A stretch of 64,000 bases of DNA from Branchiostoma floridae (GCF_000003815.2 NC_049988.1:8281763-8345762), one strand, 5' to 3'; positions 20,001-33,765 are shown, counted from the first letter of the stretch. Numbers and translations: made by a program. The notes: generated by a model not told the origin, from the sequence alone.

Positions 20001-23000
20001 TTAAATACCTACAGTTAGTTGCAACGATATTTTGTGCAAATCTTCAGGCAAGACCTTCATACTTCAGTCGCCATAGGCATAACGAGTAAGACAGAGACGG
20101 GGCTCGTACAGACTTCGAATCACGTTGGACCCGGTGCTCACGTCACTTCAACACAGACGGGGACGGTACCAACTTCTAATGACCTTTGACCCGTTGGTCA
20201 CGCCAAACTTGCAGAGTTGACGTGTACTGGCCGAGCAGGTCATCAGCTATCCACAAGAAGACCAGGAGACATGTCGAAAATTTGAAGAGTCGAATTTCTT
20301 GTCTTTAACTTGAATTTAATAATTTTCATCAACGAATGAGATTCTTGTTTTTTCAAGACTAATCGTACGTTACCCTCGAAGACCCTTTATTACATACATC
20401 CTTTTTATACTATACTACTTCTTTCCAGCAAATTGTTCCTGTTCATTAGTAATTATTATATCTTGTTTGCCATATGATTATGAATCAAAAGCTTTCGTTG
20501 TATCTTCGATATCATTGGCAAGAGTGAATATGTAGATTCTAGTTTATTTCCTTCTTCAGTGTTCTTACCTTCCGTGGAGTCTGTAATACGCCAGCTGCAG
20601 CGCACACTGTACGTACGAGTCGGGGTGGAGGTGGAAACTCCGGACAAATTTCTTCCCATAGTCGGTGAAGTGGTGGCAGATGCATTCCAAATCACGTGCC
20701 TTGAGTCAAACAAAACACATTCTTATTACTTGTCATAACCCCCTAGAATAACCAATTTTCCTGACTGAAAACAAGAACATACAATTGTCTGCAATATGCG
20801 TGCGAAGCAATTACTCGAGTCATATGTTTAGCTGGTTATTGACAATATATTTTCTTTTCATAAAGAAGCATGGGTATCTATATACACCATAGAATCTCTG
20901 TGTGCGCACATAAACTACTAGCATACCTGGTTGTTGTACAGTTGTTCGGCATGCTTCACGGCCTTCAGGATGTCATCATCAACTGTGAAGACAAGTTCTT
21001 CGGGTGGAGGAAGCTTCCGATCTGGGACATGCCCCTAGTAGCAAGCAATAGAAACATTGTCTTAAGTTAATTATCTTAACATACGAACAAGTGAGTATGG
21101 TATGTTACTGTTGCTTAAGTGTATAAAAATTCGATTTTTTTTCTATTTTGTTCATTGGAAGACATCATTCTAAAGTAGGACTGTAGGATCTTCATCATTG
21201 GTGCTAACGGTGGCGTAATGCCTGACCAGTGACCTAATAACCACCGAGAATAAACAATCGAGTGAGTGAGTGAGTGAAGCGAAGTGTACGTACATCATTA
21301 GCCGATCTTTAATGCAAAGATTTCCTCTTCATGAACGATTGATCCTTATGCTTTTGTGGTTGTATTATACACTGGGACTAGCTACTTGTGAATGCTCCAC
21401 ACAGTTTGGCCATGAGAGAATAATGAATATTCAAAAATCTCTACATGGAAAATAGATTGGACTCCAAATGACACGGTACCTTCCAGGTGCAGTCGTTCTG
21501 TTTCAGCTGGCAGTCAATGTAGTACGCGGCGTGGATATGCACCATTCCGTCACAGGGAGTGTGCTATTGTCATCGGAAGATAGAAAATGAAGAGGATTGT
21601 AGTTCGATCTCTGGCAAGTATTTGGCATATCAAAATGCATTAACCATTTTCTGTAAAGAGGTTTTGTACAATTTCGCCCTTAAACGGAATAAATCCATTA
21701 GAAAAGACTTTAAAAAGGATCCGAACATGGTAAAATAATTTTAGTGTCGACAAAACCAATAGCTATCCCCGTCTACCAACGGATAACGAGATTGAAGGTT
21801 TTTTTTTAAGACAGGTACGTACGTCGTTGTTGGTCGCTATGGTCCCGCTCCTGAAGCTCAGGACGCTGATACATTTGTCGAACCATCGGTTCCGTGCGCA
21901 ACCAGCCAGCGACGCAGCAAAGTTCTAAAGATGGGGACGAGTAGAGTACGTTACGTACATTTATATACATATGTTCAATTAGACACTTGAAATAGCAGGT
22001 TACTTCATTCACTGTCACTTCATGTTGTTGTTGTGGTATCGTTTAGGTGTGGTATGTACGAAAAAAACCGAGACATCCAAGTACAATTTTGGAAATTCTT
22101 GACAAACGGGCGTACACTATACTATTAGGCTAGCCCCTGAGGCGTCGCCAAAATTATTCAAATAATACATGTCCTTTGTCTCTATTTACTTGTTAAGTGC
22201 TCAAGTCTATAAAATCTATAAGCCTATGATTTTGTATATGGCTAACAAATGGATGCAACTCCAGGCCCAATGACTGACTAGAAATGTAAATTAGAATAAT
22301 TCTGATGACGTACCTCGCCATGATTGGTCGGGAAGGCGTCATCAAAACAAAAGCCGAATAAGCTCTGTTCGATGACGTCAAGGTTGTAGGCATTGCCAGC
22401 GTCAAGCTCAATCAGCCTGTCCCTTGACTGTGAAGAAAGAAAAGAATGCAAAACTTCGTTATAAAACGTACATCACAGTCCAGATTTGAATTTGTCTGTT
22501 CAACACCCACAAGTAGGAGATTAAAACGTTTTCCGGTCTGTTTGTTTGTTTGTTTTGGTGTGTGTTCAGGTTTGTTCTCATTGGCCAGGTTCCAAGTTTG
22601 TTCCCAAGCTGAGTTGTAACCCGAGACTAACAGGATGCGAAAGTTAAGCTACCCAGCGTCCATTTTATTTCAGCTTGACATGAGGAAGTCCAAACTCCAA
22701 ACAGACGACATAATGTTTCATACAGAAGAGACATACCTTTGCCCACTGTTCTCTTTCCGCTGCTGTTAGAACAGACACTCCCGGTCCGGGCTCACATTCA
22801 GCCATCCTCATGGCAGCTTTCAACTGTCTGTAAATGTACAGGTATTTTACAAAGTCAGTGATCTCAAAATAAACACAGAAATACCCCTTACAAAGTTTGC
22901 CAGTTTAAAGCTATGGGACATTGCTTGTCTAAATATTTGAAAAACGATATGATGATATAAAACTAACATTGTACTTTAACTTGTAATACCGACACTGCTA

Positions 23001-26000
23001 TCATTTACATGTAACAGAACCTGGCTTAGGGTACTAGAGGTGCGACTATTTGTTTCTAAAAGGCTACTGAGGAATGCCACGTTACATGTATTAAGCTAAC
23101 GCTACACAGATAGAAATACTGTTAGTGTATTAAGGAAGATGATTTCATGTCACGAGTTAGATAACTACGATAAAAGTGGATCTGAAATCTCACTCCTGGA
23201 TCTCCGGAGGTGTGATCGGTTCGTCGTTCTCTCCGATCACTTCGACCTTGAAGAGCCGATCATTGTGGAGGAACGTTATATAAGTCGGACAGGGCCCCTC
23301 TGATACTGATGGAGAAAAAAAAACGAATCACATCAGAAATCATTAGTCATACAAGGAATTGAATTGTGTACCATAAAAAAAATGACAAAGCCATGTGTAT
23401 GACACGCTGTCGTGCTATAGGAATAATATAACTAATTGTAAGTACAATTTTCGAACCATTCAGTACATGACCTTAAGTCAATCTCAATTTGTTATGAACT
23501 TAACACAAGTCCGTTGTAGGTACAACTCAAACAGACAAGTCACTGTCCTTGGTGCTGAACACACAACACCGACAACGCCACCATCCGTGTACCATATGGC
23601 ATATGCGTGATCCGATTCGGACAAACTACGGGGTAACTTCTCACAGTAACTGTACCAATGACTAGCCTAACATCTTCCGAGTAAGCTCACTCTCTACGCT
23701 CAATTTGTTGATACCACCATGGGAACGAGATCATGATGGCACCATGTCGGGAGCGAGCGTAAACTAACGACGATAGTATCCTGACAGTCATTGGTTTAAA
23801 CCAACGAGGATTGTACCCGAACTTGTCATTGGTCTATAGTCTTTAGACCAACTAGAATAATACCAAGACTTGTTATTGGTCTTTAGACCAACGAGGATAG
23901 TATAGAACATGTCATTGGTCCAGAGTCTTTACAACGACGAAAATAGTACCGAGACCTGTCATTGGTCATGACTAACCAAGTACCTACTCTCAAGCAGAGG
24001 TTAGGCTCCGACTGTTTTTTAACGGTTTTTTAGTCGTTTTTATCGGGCTTTCTATTTTGTCATTTTTCTTGAAGTACGCCAGCCAAAGGTTTTGACACAG
24101 CAAGATAAAATAAAAAATAGAAAGCCCGATAAAAACGACTAAAAAAACAGCCGGAGCCTAACCTCTGCTTGGAGAGTAGCTACTACCCAGGTCATGATTG
24201 GTCTACACTAACGAAGATTCCCATTGTTCTAAACTAACAAGGATAGTACCCTGACTTGTCATCGCTCTAACTAATGAGGGTGGTACCCAGGCTTGTCATT
24301 GGTCTAGAATATCAAGGATGGTACCCAGGCTAACCAATGAGGAGTCACCTCACCTGATTTGAACGCGGTGACCAGCCTGTCCACGTCGTGACCAGGCACA
24401 CGGGTGGTGCAGAAGAACCGGCGGAACTGGTCCATGTCCAGCACAGTCCCGCCCCGGGCCAGCCGGTCTACCGGCAGCTGCTCCCTATAGACAATTTCAA
24501 ATAACGAATATAGGTTAAGTAGTGTCGTCATTTGTGACGGAAAAAAATCTCGATTTATCTGACGACGTCATCAACAACAGGATACTGATATCTTTGTCCT
24601 GATCGATCAAGTGGGGAAATCTCACATAAAGTGGGCATACAAGGAAACGACCTGCGTAACATCATATGTACACACGGTACCCAAAGACGTTGTACATGTA
24701 GTCTGGAAGACTCAAGTCAACTATTAACTTGTAGTACTTTTAAAGGTCGCCAGTGGTCTCTTTTCGTTGGAAGAGAAGGCCCACGCTCTCCAACTGGGTG
24801 CTGCAAACTGCTTTGTGCACAACTGTCTTGAAACGTACCACGGTTTCTTCAAAAGAACGAATTTTACACTGCAATTGGAAGACTTACGTCCTGAGTAGTT
24901 TCCAGAACTGCAGGAGATAGTAGATGAAGAGCGCTCCCCTCTCCAAAGTGGTTCCCTCCTGTGGAGGCCAGCCGTGCTCGAAGTACGGCCCGGACCCGGC
25001 TATGTTCAGGTTCAGCGGCAGGGGTTTCCGGAAACGGAGATACGCGAACTCCAGCCACCAGTCTTCAAGCTGTGGACAGATGATATGTTTGTTTCAAAGT
25101 CAACATCCGTAAACGCTTGTCCTACATTCGAATTCATTTTGTGTGTGCTAATAAAAGATGAACTTGTTTTGGTATCGGAGGACCTTTTAAAGGCTCTTCG
25201 GTTTGCCAATGGAAGAAATACTTTGAAAATTGCACAAAACGGACAAGATTGCACTCATTGCATCTCTCTTTGTCTTTACCTACGACAATAAAGTTCTGTG
25301 TTCGCTTCTGTTTGTGGTTGTGTTTTGTCTGACTGTTGCGTATGTGGACAGCATGACTCGAGAAGCTGTGTATGTATCTTTATGACATTTGGTTGGTAGA
25401 TGGGTCAGAGACGAAGAAGGTCAAGTTCGATAATGGGCCTCTCAACGACTGGTACTTTCGAAGAACTTCGCTTTTGATATCTCATGATCTGCGCAACGTG
25501 TGCTTTTGATTATCCGATGGCAGATACGTTTTTGATGTTTGCAAAAAAATGGGCTGAATGGATCCCTAGCAGTTTGATCTGGTACTGCAGGGGTGTTTTG
25601 TGCAAAACTTTTAACGTTATCTATATTTCAATGATTTGGTTCGGAAGGACGCACTTGCAAGGCTGCCAAAGTAGCACGTGCGAAACGAGACATCATGACG
25701 CAAACTTTTTCGTCATCAGTGACCTTTGTACCTCACCCTGCCCTTATCGGTCAACGGTCCAACAAAACAGCCAACGGTCCTTTGAGGTGAATGACCTCTT
25801 GTTGTGAGGTCAATGACCGCTATTTGCGTGAATGAAATCTATGATATATAATACTTGACAGGAATGGTGTCTGCATCCATGCATAACGGATCAAATTCTA
25901 AGACAGTGAAACGTTGGTCCAAAAGAGCTGCTATGAGTGAGATGCTTAAAGGAAAACCCTCACAAGTCCTGGAATTTGAGTCTTAAATGTATCCGTCCTG

Positions 26001-26560
26001 ACACCAGTGTACTTTGAACCACAGGATAGCATCACTGTCCTATTGGCAAGCAAACATACCAAGGGCAATATATTTTGTCCAATTGCTGAATTCGTGAGTA
26101 AAGGCCATTCTTTGTCCGTTTATTTTTTAATTAAATTTTTTTTATATATACTTAGGGTTCACCACAAAACAAGGCTCAAGGAGCCACTCATTAAAAAGGG
26201 TATTTCTCTTTGAATTCCTATTGTAAAGAACTTCTCTCGTGTATCAAAGTCGTACCCAGTTTTTGCGGGTGGACGCCCTGTCCAGAAGCTGTCTGTGAAG
26301 TTCCGGGCCGTCACCGTCTAGGAACTGCCGCACCACCTCCTCCGCCCTCTTGTATTCCTCCGCGGTCACGTGAGGCTTCACTAAACAGATAGTGAACATT
26401 TTACAAACTTATTATAACAAAAGTAATTGTCATTTGCATGATGATAGTGACGTATGCAATTTTGAGGTATTGAAAGTATTGTAGTTCACATCTGTCTGAC
26501 TCACCCACCCACTCGATCACTCACACTCACTCTGTGTGTGTCTGTGTATGTGTGTGTGTT

Positions 26561-26623
<63 letters not shown>

Positions 26624-29600
26624 CAAAATCAGTTAGTTATTGTAAAATCATTGTAAAATCCATTACAATTACATGCTAAGGCGTCATTTTTATCTGATTA
26701 CCTAGCTTACGAAGTTATAGACTAATTGCCCACGATGAGAACTAGTCTAATGGATCTCACAGGTCGATATTTTAAATAACACCGACAGAGTGGACTTTGT
26801 AAACGATTGGTTTGCAATGCTCAGACGATTTGAATAGTCAGTCAGAATCACAAAGAATGAATCCTATCAAAACTTTTATGCCTCCTGTCCGCACTATACC
26901 AACGATCGTTGTGTGACGATCAAATTGAGCGACCAAAATTGGACTTGTGTAACTCCTGACTTTAGAATACAAAATGTAACATTAATGGCATGATTAAAAA
27001 GACAACTAAACTCACAAAACGTTGAAAATCGTTTTTTTTTTTTATGTTTGAAATTCGTTGAGCGATCTGTGAAAACTTTAGTTGTTCTGTGGTCGCAGCG
27101 CGGACGCAGCTTTAGCGGAAAGGTCTTGTAATACCAAGGAAGTTTTTAACCTTCTTGGTAATACGTAATCTTTTTTTAAAGTTTTGTAATCAAGTGGCCA
27201 CAATCCCTTGTGATTATTAGTGACCTGTCCCTATACTACAGCTACAGCTACATGGCTTCACCCATGTGTTTCAGTCACAACCGCTTGAGTAGTAGGATAC
27301 AATGCAGATGAAGCGGTCGCCAACGATACGCGTCCAGTGAAGAACAAACATGTCGTGGTCCTATTACCTGGACGTACTACAGGTGTGGCATGGGTGTAGG
27401 GCGGGCGTGCTTGACTGTCTTACTGTCTACCCACGCCATCGAGACGTATTGTAAGATCGCTGGTACCGGTACCATGCAGTCTAGGGCAGTGATATTTGTG
27501 AGACATGTATCGGCACTCTCGACAAAATCACGATGTCTTTGGAACACTTTTGCAGTTTTGCTTGATATACTAAAAATAACATCCATCTACCGTATATTTG
27601 CACATTCTACACTTTATATTAGGCCCCATTGACTTAATTTTATGGATGTTTTTATTGCCATCCTTGTTTAAAAGGGGAGCAAGTGTGCTGTGGCCTCATG
27701 CCCAGACCAAGTGTTGCCCCCACCCCTACCCCACCCCCATCATCTGGTAAGCATAGAATTTTAATTGCCCATGCATTGTGACCACAATCTTTTTCAAAAC
27801 AGGCAAAAATCATCCTTGTCAATGTGGCCTTAGTACTAGCAAGATAATCTAATAAGAGAAGCGGACATAAGACGCACGAAAATCATGACATGATCGCTGC
27901 TCTGTCTGAGACTAAAAGTGGTGGAAAGCACACACGCGGACACTTGGTCACACACTGCTGTTTACTCGCCAAACAGTGAAATCAGAGCTACTTTCCCTAC
28001 GTGAGCACGCACACGAGCTTGAGTGATTGAGAGATTGGGCGTGCAACCTTGAGATTCAATAGCAAAAATCTATAATACAATAGCGTGCGCTACACGCTAC
28101 GTGCGTACGTTTGAGTATAGAAGTTTACAAGATTGTGCATCATGTGTATTTCGTGTGAATCTCTAAAATCTATGGAAAGAGACGTAACACTACGATCAAA
28201 ACTCATCGAGTTACTTGGGACAAATACTAAAACTACCTATACAAAAGTTGCAAAAGTTTTTCCCTTTAAACAGAGAAGTAGTTGTCCTTGTACGTCAAAT
28301 TAGAGCAAACCCGGAATGAATTCCAAACATTGATTATATTGGAAATATGATAGAAAGCAGATGTCAGCATTTCGGTTCTAATATCAATATGACGGGTAAA
28401 GAAATTGACAGAATTAGAAAGTCAAACTACAACTAAGGACATTAATGATTACAGGTATTAATAACATAACGTCCTTTGAAACATTTATGAGTCGTCCCTA
28501 TTGAAATCCCCTATTAGTGAGTCCTTAAAAGCAGCTTTGATTGGAACTATTGAAATCAGGACAAGCTGGCCCTAAGCCAAAGTACGGTATGTGTTCTTTG
28601 TTGACATTTGAGGTTGCCCATGCATGAAGGGAACGCCTTGTTCCCAAGTCTTAAACGATGTTTTGGTCTATTCATGTGGAAAGGTCAAAGCGTTGTATGT
28701 GTTTTGTGAACGTATTCATAGTGTACGCACACCAGCCACAAATCATAGGTATTACTCCTAACGGAATTTCTTTAACGTTCGTCGCCAACACGATTTTGTC
28801 TGAATCTTGAGACCGTCCCCAGGAAGATATATCAATCTACGCAAGTAAAATCATGAAAAGTATCATCATAGATAAAATCGTTCTGAATAAAAGGCGAGTA
28901 ATGGAACATTCCGAAAATGCAGAAGTCGCGTATCTGGTAAAGAATGCTGGGATAGAAGCTTTTTATGTTACTTAAGTAAAGTGAGGTAAGAATCGAAACA
29001 AATTGAATTCAGAGTCTTCTGAAATTAAATCGTTTGGAATAACTGCCTGTCCAACTGCTACCCAGCATTTGTCCTGTGGACACTTCAAAATGTAACTACC
29101 AATGCACATCATTGGTATATCTCTAATCTTTACTACATACGGAAATCTGTGGTATTAATACCCCCCTCACATTAGGCGCGATTCGATCGGACGACGAGTC
29201 TGCGAGCTCTAAATTACGAGGAGGCATGACCCTGACTGCCATNNNNNNNNNNNNNNNNNNNNNNNNNNNNNNNNNNNNNNNNNNNNNNNNNNNNNNNNNN
29301 NNNNNNNNNNNNNNNNNNNNNNNNNNNNNNNNNNNNNNNNNNGTCAGGGTCATGCCTCCTCGTAATTTAGAGCTCGCAGACTCGTCGTCCGATCGAATCG
29401 CGCCTAATGTGAGGGGGGTATAACGACAATCCTTACATGCGTTCTATATACCATAGTCTGACAGCTATCTCAAGAAATCCCAGATTGACTCACCCCCTCT
29501 CTTGAGATAAACATCGGTAGGTGCATTGTGACATCCCCCATGCGGTTATCAGTGGCAGTTTGAGGTTTCTACATTTTCCACAGGCAGCTCTTCAAACCGT

Positions 29601-31335
29601 AGGGTCAATCACTATTTAGAGCCATGTCAACACACAGACCACGAGCCGGACTGGGAAAGTCTGTCATACATAATCTTCTGGCACATGTTGGATGGGAAGA
29701 TAGTAATATTTCATTTGATTTAAGATCTATTTCCTCCACAAATATGGGGCAACAACAAAACTTTGGGCTACAGCAAAACGTTGATGATCAATATCATATG
29801 TTCTGAGAAGATGACTTTTGGCACACTTTTGCCATGTCAGCTGCATGGGATCTCAGCCAATATGCCCGACATCATGACTATGCTTATGTGAGTCGGTAGC
29901 AAAACAACAGTGCCGGAATTCCCCTCGCCTTGTGTTTGATGTTGGCAGGGAAATTTCGCAACTTTTTCATAGGGGGGTGGGGGGTGGGGAGGGGTAATCC
30001 ATCCATAAAGTCAGCAGCAATAGTGCTCGTCACAGAAAAGCGTAATCATATGCAAAGTAGGTATCATTTAACATGACGATAGAAAAGCTTTCCCGTGGTA
30101 TGAAACACACTGCCCATCATTAAAAAAAAAACAGATATATGGGAATTTCTGCACTTTTTTTCACAGGGCTAGCTCACATACGCAGCCCTGGTGCAATGCC
30201 CATTGTAATGGTCTAGTAAAGAAGCTCTCAAATGATATATCATACAATAAAATTGACAGAACAACAGCGGATATCATAAGCGATCGAAAACAAGTTCCCT
30301 AACTTTTTTGTGTTAAATTTGTGTCTTGCACATACAAACCGAGTGAACAATCAAACCAATGATACCGACATTAGAGCAAAAACTTGTGACACCAAGAGAG
30401 AGACGCCCAAAACAATCTATTTTACATGGAGCGAGGTAATAAGTGGCAGCGATACTTATGCACGGTCCGTTACATTTCTTAGAATTAAGGTGTAAAATGT
30501 CTACTAAAACCGTAACCTACTAAACCGGCTTCATATCGTCTAGATTTATAGCACCTTTTATTTAACTCGTCCAGGGTATTTATATGTATACCGGTTTGTG
30601 TCTGGTTGACATCATCTAAACAATGTAGTACAACTACCTATCTTATCCCCTATCCTTGTGTACAGGTGAAAGCTTTTGGAAAAACACATACCTGTCTTTG
30701 TTAAGGAAATCATGGTTGATAAACGGCTTTGTTGCCATGGCCGCGTTTTGTATACAAACGGAGCGGCATCGACGTTTACAAAATAAAAGGTCTATAAAAC
30801 CGCTGTCAGGTCTTAAAATATTTACTGAGAACACTTACGCTATGAGATATAATGATGATAGTGTGACAGAAATTGTAGAGTTGCTTACCTGATTCCAGGT
30901 ACCTGTCCATGGTGTGTTGCAGGTCTGGTACGGGGAGGGGAGGGAGGGTGTCCTGATGCTGCCATGTTCTCTCCCCTAATGCCTTCAGGGCAAACTGCAG
31001 AACCATGCGGTGTAGCCGCTCCGGGATCCACTTGAACTGAGACAGACATGAGACAAGTATATAAACCTTACTGTTCACCTCATCTAAGGTCGATCGTGTT
31101 TGTATCTTGTCGGAATGGCGCGTTATTCTAGGGCGTGACGGTGGTGAGGAGGGGCACCGCCCATACCGCGCCCCTGCTGCGCCTATTTAGAACGATCTAC
31201 CTACACATACTTGTCTAAATAGTACACGATATATATCGTATATTTTCCTCGAACCGATCGACCTACCTGCACCCATGTGGACAGAAACTCAGACAGACGG
31301 TTGTAGAACGAGTGCACGACTTGCGGTAGCGACAT
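17053..31335 (-). CDS. CROT: Carnitine O-octanoyltransferase, 17 exons
   Basis: CROT moves medium-chain acyl groups between CoA and carnitine, in vertebrates in peroxisomes during branched and very-long-chain fatty acid breakdown. Exons (minus): 31335-31267, 31036-30889, 26380-26256, 25069-24888, 24484-24354, 23299-23194, 22827-22737, 22427-22314, 21924-21823, 21563-21480, 21034-20927, 20699-20569, 19979-19856, 19640-19562, 19119-19026, 18720-18598 (or 18132-18013), 17182-17053. Phases all agree; 1941 nt give 646 aa against 612 in human. Family landmarks: DTLPPLPVPDLQ (about 60), NIAGSGPYFEHGWPPQEGT, LDMDQFRRFF, the catalytic-type His opening exon 10 (HTPCDG, about 357), ARDLECICHHF to AYYRLHGR, FYHGRTETVRSCT, GIDRHLMGL, and the STS motif (LSTS, about 571-574). 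The N-terminus is about 30 residues longer than in vertebrates. The C-terminus ends STNN, with no PTS1-type tripeptide. Confidence 0.93.
17337..17546. mobile_element. Fold-back MITE in the last CROT intron
   Basis: The left arm AACATATCTTGGAAAGGCTC continues through CTGCTAAGCCGGGCTGA and CCACTTTTGTGGCGTG. The right arm is its complement (CACGCCCACAAAAGTGG to TATGTT). A central AGCCAATCAGAG / CTCTGATTGGCT pair completes a hairpin. There is no coding capacity; no target duplication was assigned. Confidence 0.75.
18013..18132 (-). CDS. CROT: CROT alternative exon 16b (STS-motif exon, second version)
   Basis: Acceptor TTTATTTTAG and donor GTAACG border 120 bp of phase 2-2. The exon encodes GGGGNFVLSTSIVGY, a variable middle, then APMVKHGYGSFYKIEAHR. 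It is homologous to exon 18720-18598, and either one joins in frame to the exons before (19119-19026) and after (17182-17053). Using both would insert a second copy of a core catalytic-domain strand, so mutually exclusive use is the natural reading, though one copy could be silent. Confidence 0.8.
18598..18720 (-). CDS. CROT: CROT exon 16a (STS-motif exon, first version)
   Basis: Acceptor CTCCTAACAG and donor GTCAAT border 123 bp of phase 2-2. The exon encodes GGGGNYVLSTSLTGY, then VPPMVPHGYGSFYKIDNDR. The LSTS is the family motif that contacts carnitine and the acyl chain. It differs from 16b mainly in the loop after GY and in the final four residues, and is one codon longer. A donor of GTCAAT type is weaker than 16b's GTAACG. 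Confidence 0.82.
23780..24345. repeat. Degenerate ~60-bp minisatellite in a CROT intron
   Basis: Repeated modules read roughly GACTTGTCATTGGTCTTTAG, then ACCAACGAGGATAGTACC, with many substitutions. The array continues on both sides of the MITE at 23985-24178. It lies just 3' (plus sense) of CROT exon 6 and just before exon 5 (24354-24484), and its last unit nearly touches that exon's donor. Confidence 0.7.
23985..24178. mobile_element. Mutator-like fold-back MITE, copy 2
   Basis: This element is closely similar to 15988-16201: it starts TACTCTCAAGCAGAGG and ends CTCTGCTTGGAGAGTA, with GTCGTTTTTATCGGGCT arms. The central part is shorter (194 against 214 bp). The nine bases either side match at six positions (CCAAGTACC and GCTACTACC), consistent with an old, mutated target duplication. 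It was inserted into the surrounding minisatellite. Confidence 0.85.
26531..26622. repeat. (TG)n microsatellite
   Basis: An imperfect run of TG dinucleotides gives way to about 50 bases of perfect TG, inside the second CROT intron counted from the start. It is likely length-polymorphic; no function is implied. Confidence 0.97.
29159..29420. repeat. Perfect 78-bp inverted repeat split by an assembly gap
   Basis: Arms 29159-29236 and 29343-29420 are exact reverse complements, beginning TACCCCCCTCACATTAGGCG. Between them lie TGCCAT and exactly 100 N. This is most simply a fold-back or TIR element whose centre was not assembled; the outer TA could be part of a TA target duplication. It sits in the CROT intron between exons 2 and 3. 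Confidence 0.85.
29243..29342. other. Assembly gap of 100 N
   Basis: Exactly 100 undetermined bases, the conventional placeholder for a gap of unknown size. True length and content cannot be known from this window. Confidence 1.
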
Positions 31336-33765
31336 TTTTGGGTGTCGTATTTCGTCTGCAAGCTACTGGCGAACACGAGACCACACCGCACTTCGAACAA
31401 TCTTCCCTTCAGAATAATTCCAAACAATTATTCCCAGCTGTTTGCGAAGACGTCGGACCAAGCGCGGGACGTTGTCGCATGGCAGGTAGATGTTGTTACA
31501 CGGGCCGGGTGGGGGCAATATTTCACGCCCGAAAGGCCACGAGTGACAGACAGACAACAGTGCGGGGAAGAACCACAAACGCCCGCGAGGTCATTTCGGT
31601 GACCTGATCACGTTTTACTTAACATGCAGATAGCAGGCATTTCAGGAACCTGCTGTATTAACGCAAGGCGAATAGATATCTGGGTCAGGGACGGTACATT
31701 AATCATCTGAGGAGAGGAGCTAGCGCGAAAAGAGCACCGTCAAAAAAAGCCACCAATGAGAAATGGTCTGTCTTCTCTCTCGTGGGGCAATAATGAAAAA
31801 AGATTGTTAAACTGCACCTAAATCTTTTCCTAATTCATTCATCTGACTCGAAACAATATCTGAATGTAGGATTAGTAAATAATTGTGTTTAAGCTGCGAT
31901 GTCTTTACAGATGAAAAACATTAAGAATAGGAGTTCTTGTTTACTTAGTTATAAGTGTGTCAATAAGTGGCAATAAGTATCTGTAGAATTGTTGCCTTTC
32001 CATGTTTTGCATTTACTAGTTGTGGCGCAATGAAGTTCTGGTTTCTATGCATGCAAAGATATGAATATGCAATAACAAAACGAAAGACTACATGGTATAT
32101 CCCCCAAAAAATTCATAAGCCTTTTCTTAGCAGTAATATTTCTACATGCCCCCCACCCCATCCCCGTTCATCTCCGAAAGACATCTTCCAAATACTCAAA
32201 AGAAACCGTTACTCGTTGTAGTGACATATCTGCATGTTAGAGTAAGACATTGATTTTGGGATTTCTTGGAAACAAGTCATTGCTTCCTGTGTGCAATTCT
32301 CATTGCCTCTCTTGCATATTAGTTGTTAATGATGGCGTCAGGACGACGAAAATGCGCGTAAGTGCAATTTAAATTATTGACAACGTTGGCGTTCTTCGCT
32401 GGTTGGTATATTGATTTCCATTTTGCCACTGTGAACGAATTACATTGTCATAGACATGAAACGGGATAAATATCATAGACCTTTCCGTCAAAACGTATTG
32501 ACAAAAGACAGATATTGAAAGACCATTAAACTAAGAAATATACAAATGCTCAATAAGCGTTTTGCAAATTTGGTTTAGTATCAATAACTATTATTGAAAA
32601 TCTCTTTATCCCATTTAATTCTTCGTAAACCTTGCGCGAGTAAAAAGAAGGGGTTGTAATTTCTATAAACGCACGAATTGACAGTGACACGGGAATTGCT
32701 TTGTTCCAGCCCAGGCAATCTATCATACAGACAGTAATGACCTTGAAGTCTCCAACTGTCTGGTCTGGTTTGTCGGGAACATCCATTTCAATTCCGGGGC
32801 TGACATGATGATCTGCAATACGGGTTGGTTCATTTTATAATATGAGGGGTCCAGATGTATTTTCATTCCAGGCAGAAGAGAATTCAAAGACGATAAAAAT
32901 CAAGTATCCGTCGTATTTGGCTGTGCTAATCAGCAGTGAAAATGGAATAGTCTAAAAGTAATCTCAATTTCGCCTCTTGTTATAATATCAAATTTACATG
33001 TATCGATAGCGCGCGTGACCTGAGTTTATCTTTAGATGTCACAACTCATACATTGCAAAAATAGGCAAATATAGAAAGGACTACTTAGTTATTAGAATTG
33101 TGACACTATTAATTATGTTAGGCCTTACTCTTGTGTTAACTAGGATGTTAAGCTTTATTTTATACCTCTATTTTGTACTTCGTGTAATAGTTGTCGCCAT
33201 ACATTGCACCATGTACAGTGACGGAGGTACTGTTTCTGTTTACATGTCATACTGTTAACGCAATTATAACTCAACTTTCCTCTGATTGGTTTGCTTGAAT
33301 TTCGGCCTGTTAATAGTAATTGAAGTCCCAATGAAACATGACGATTTGGGCCCCCTAGTGTTATTTTCAGGTACTGCAGCATTACAGTCCGACCCCCTAC
33401 TAGTACCTGAAAGTAACGTGGTATCATCGTATTATCCATGGATAGCTGGTCAGCAAACCACCATAGAATGGTTGACCATTTTGGGGAGGGAGATTGTTGG
33501 GAGTGTTCAAGGGAAGATAAAAGGGCAGGGAATGGAAGGATCACTAACATGGAATTTACAATGAGTATGATCAATGTTTCCTAAAATAGATCGTCATTCT
33601 TTCATGTGTATTGGGGCCTCAGGCGTCAAGACCTTCCCCTTAAAAAGATTTATCACTCTTGAAACAGTTGGGGTGCCCGATCAAATTCTTCGGAGTTCGG
33701 ACACACCTAGGCCTTCTTTCCTATCCGGTCACTTGACCAGTGACCAATTTTTAATCTGTGTTCAG

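Noticed and set aside
23194-23299. CROT exon 6 could read into a stop (QE then TGA), suggesting a truncated protein
   Set aside because: The TGA overlaps the splice donor (GA/GTGAGA); splicing there restores phase 2 and the family sequence continues.
29123-29423. ORFs running through the N stretch
   Set aside because: Artefacts of undetermined bases between inverted-repeat arms.
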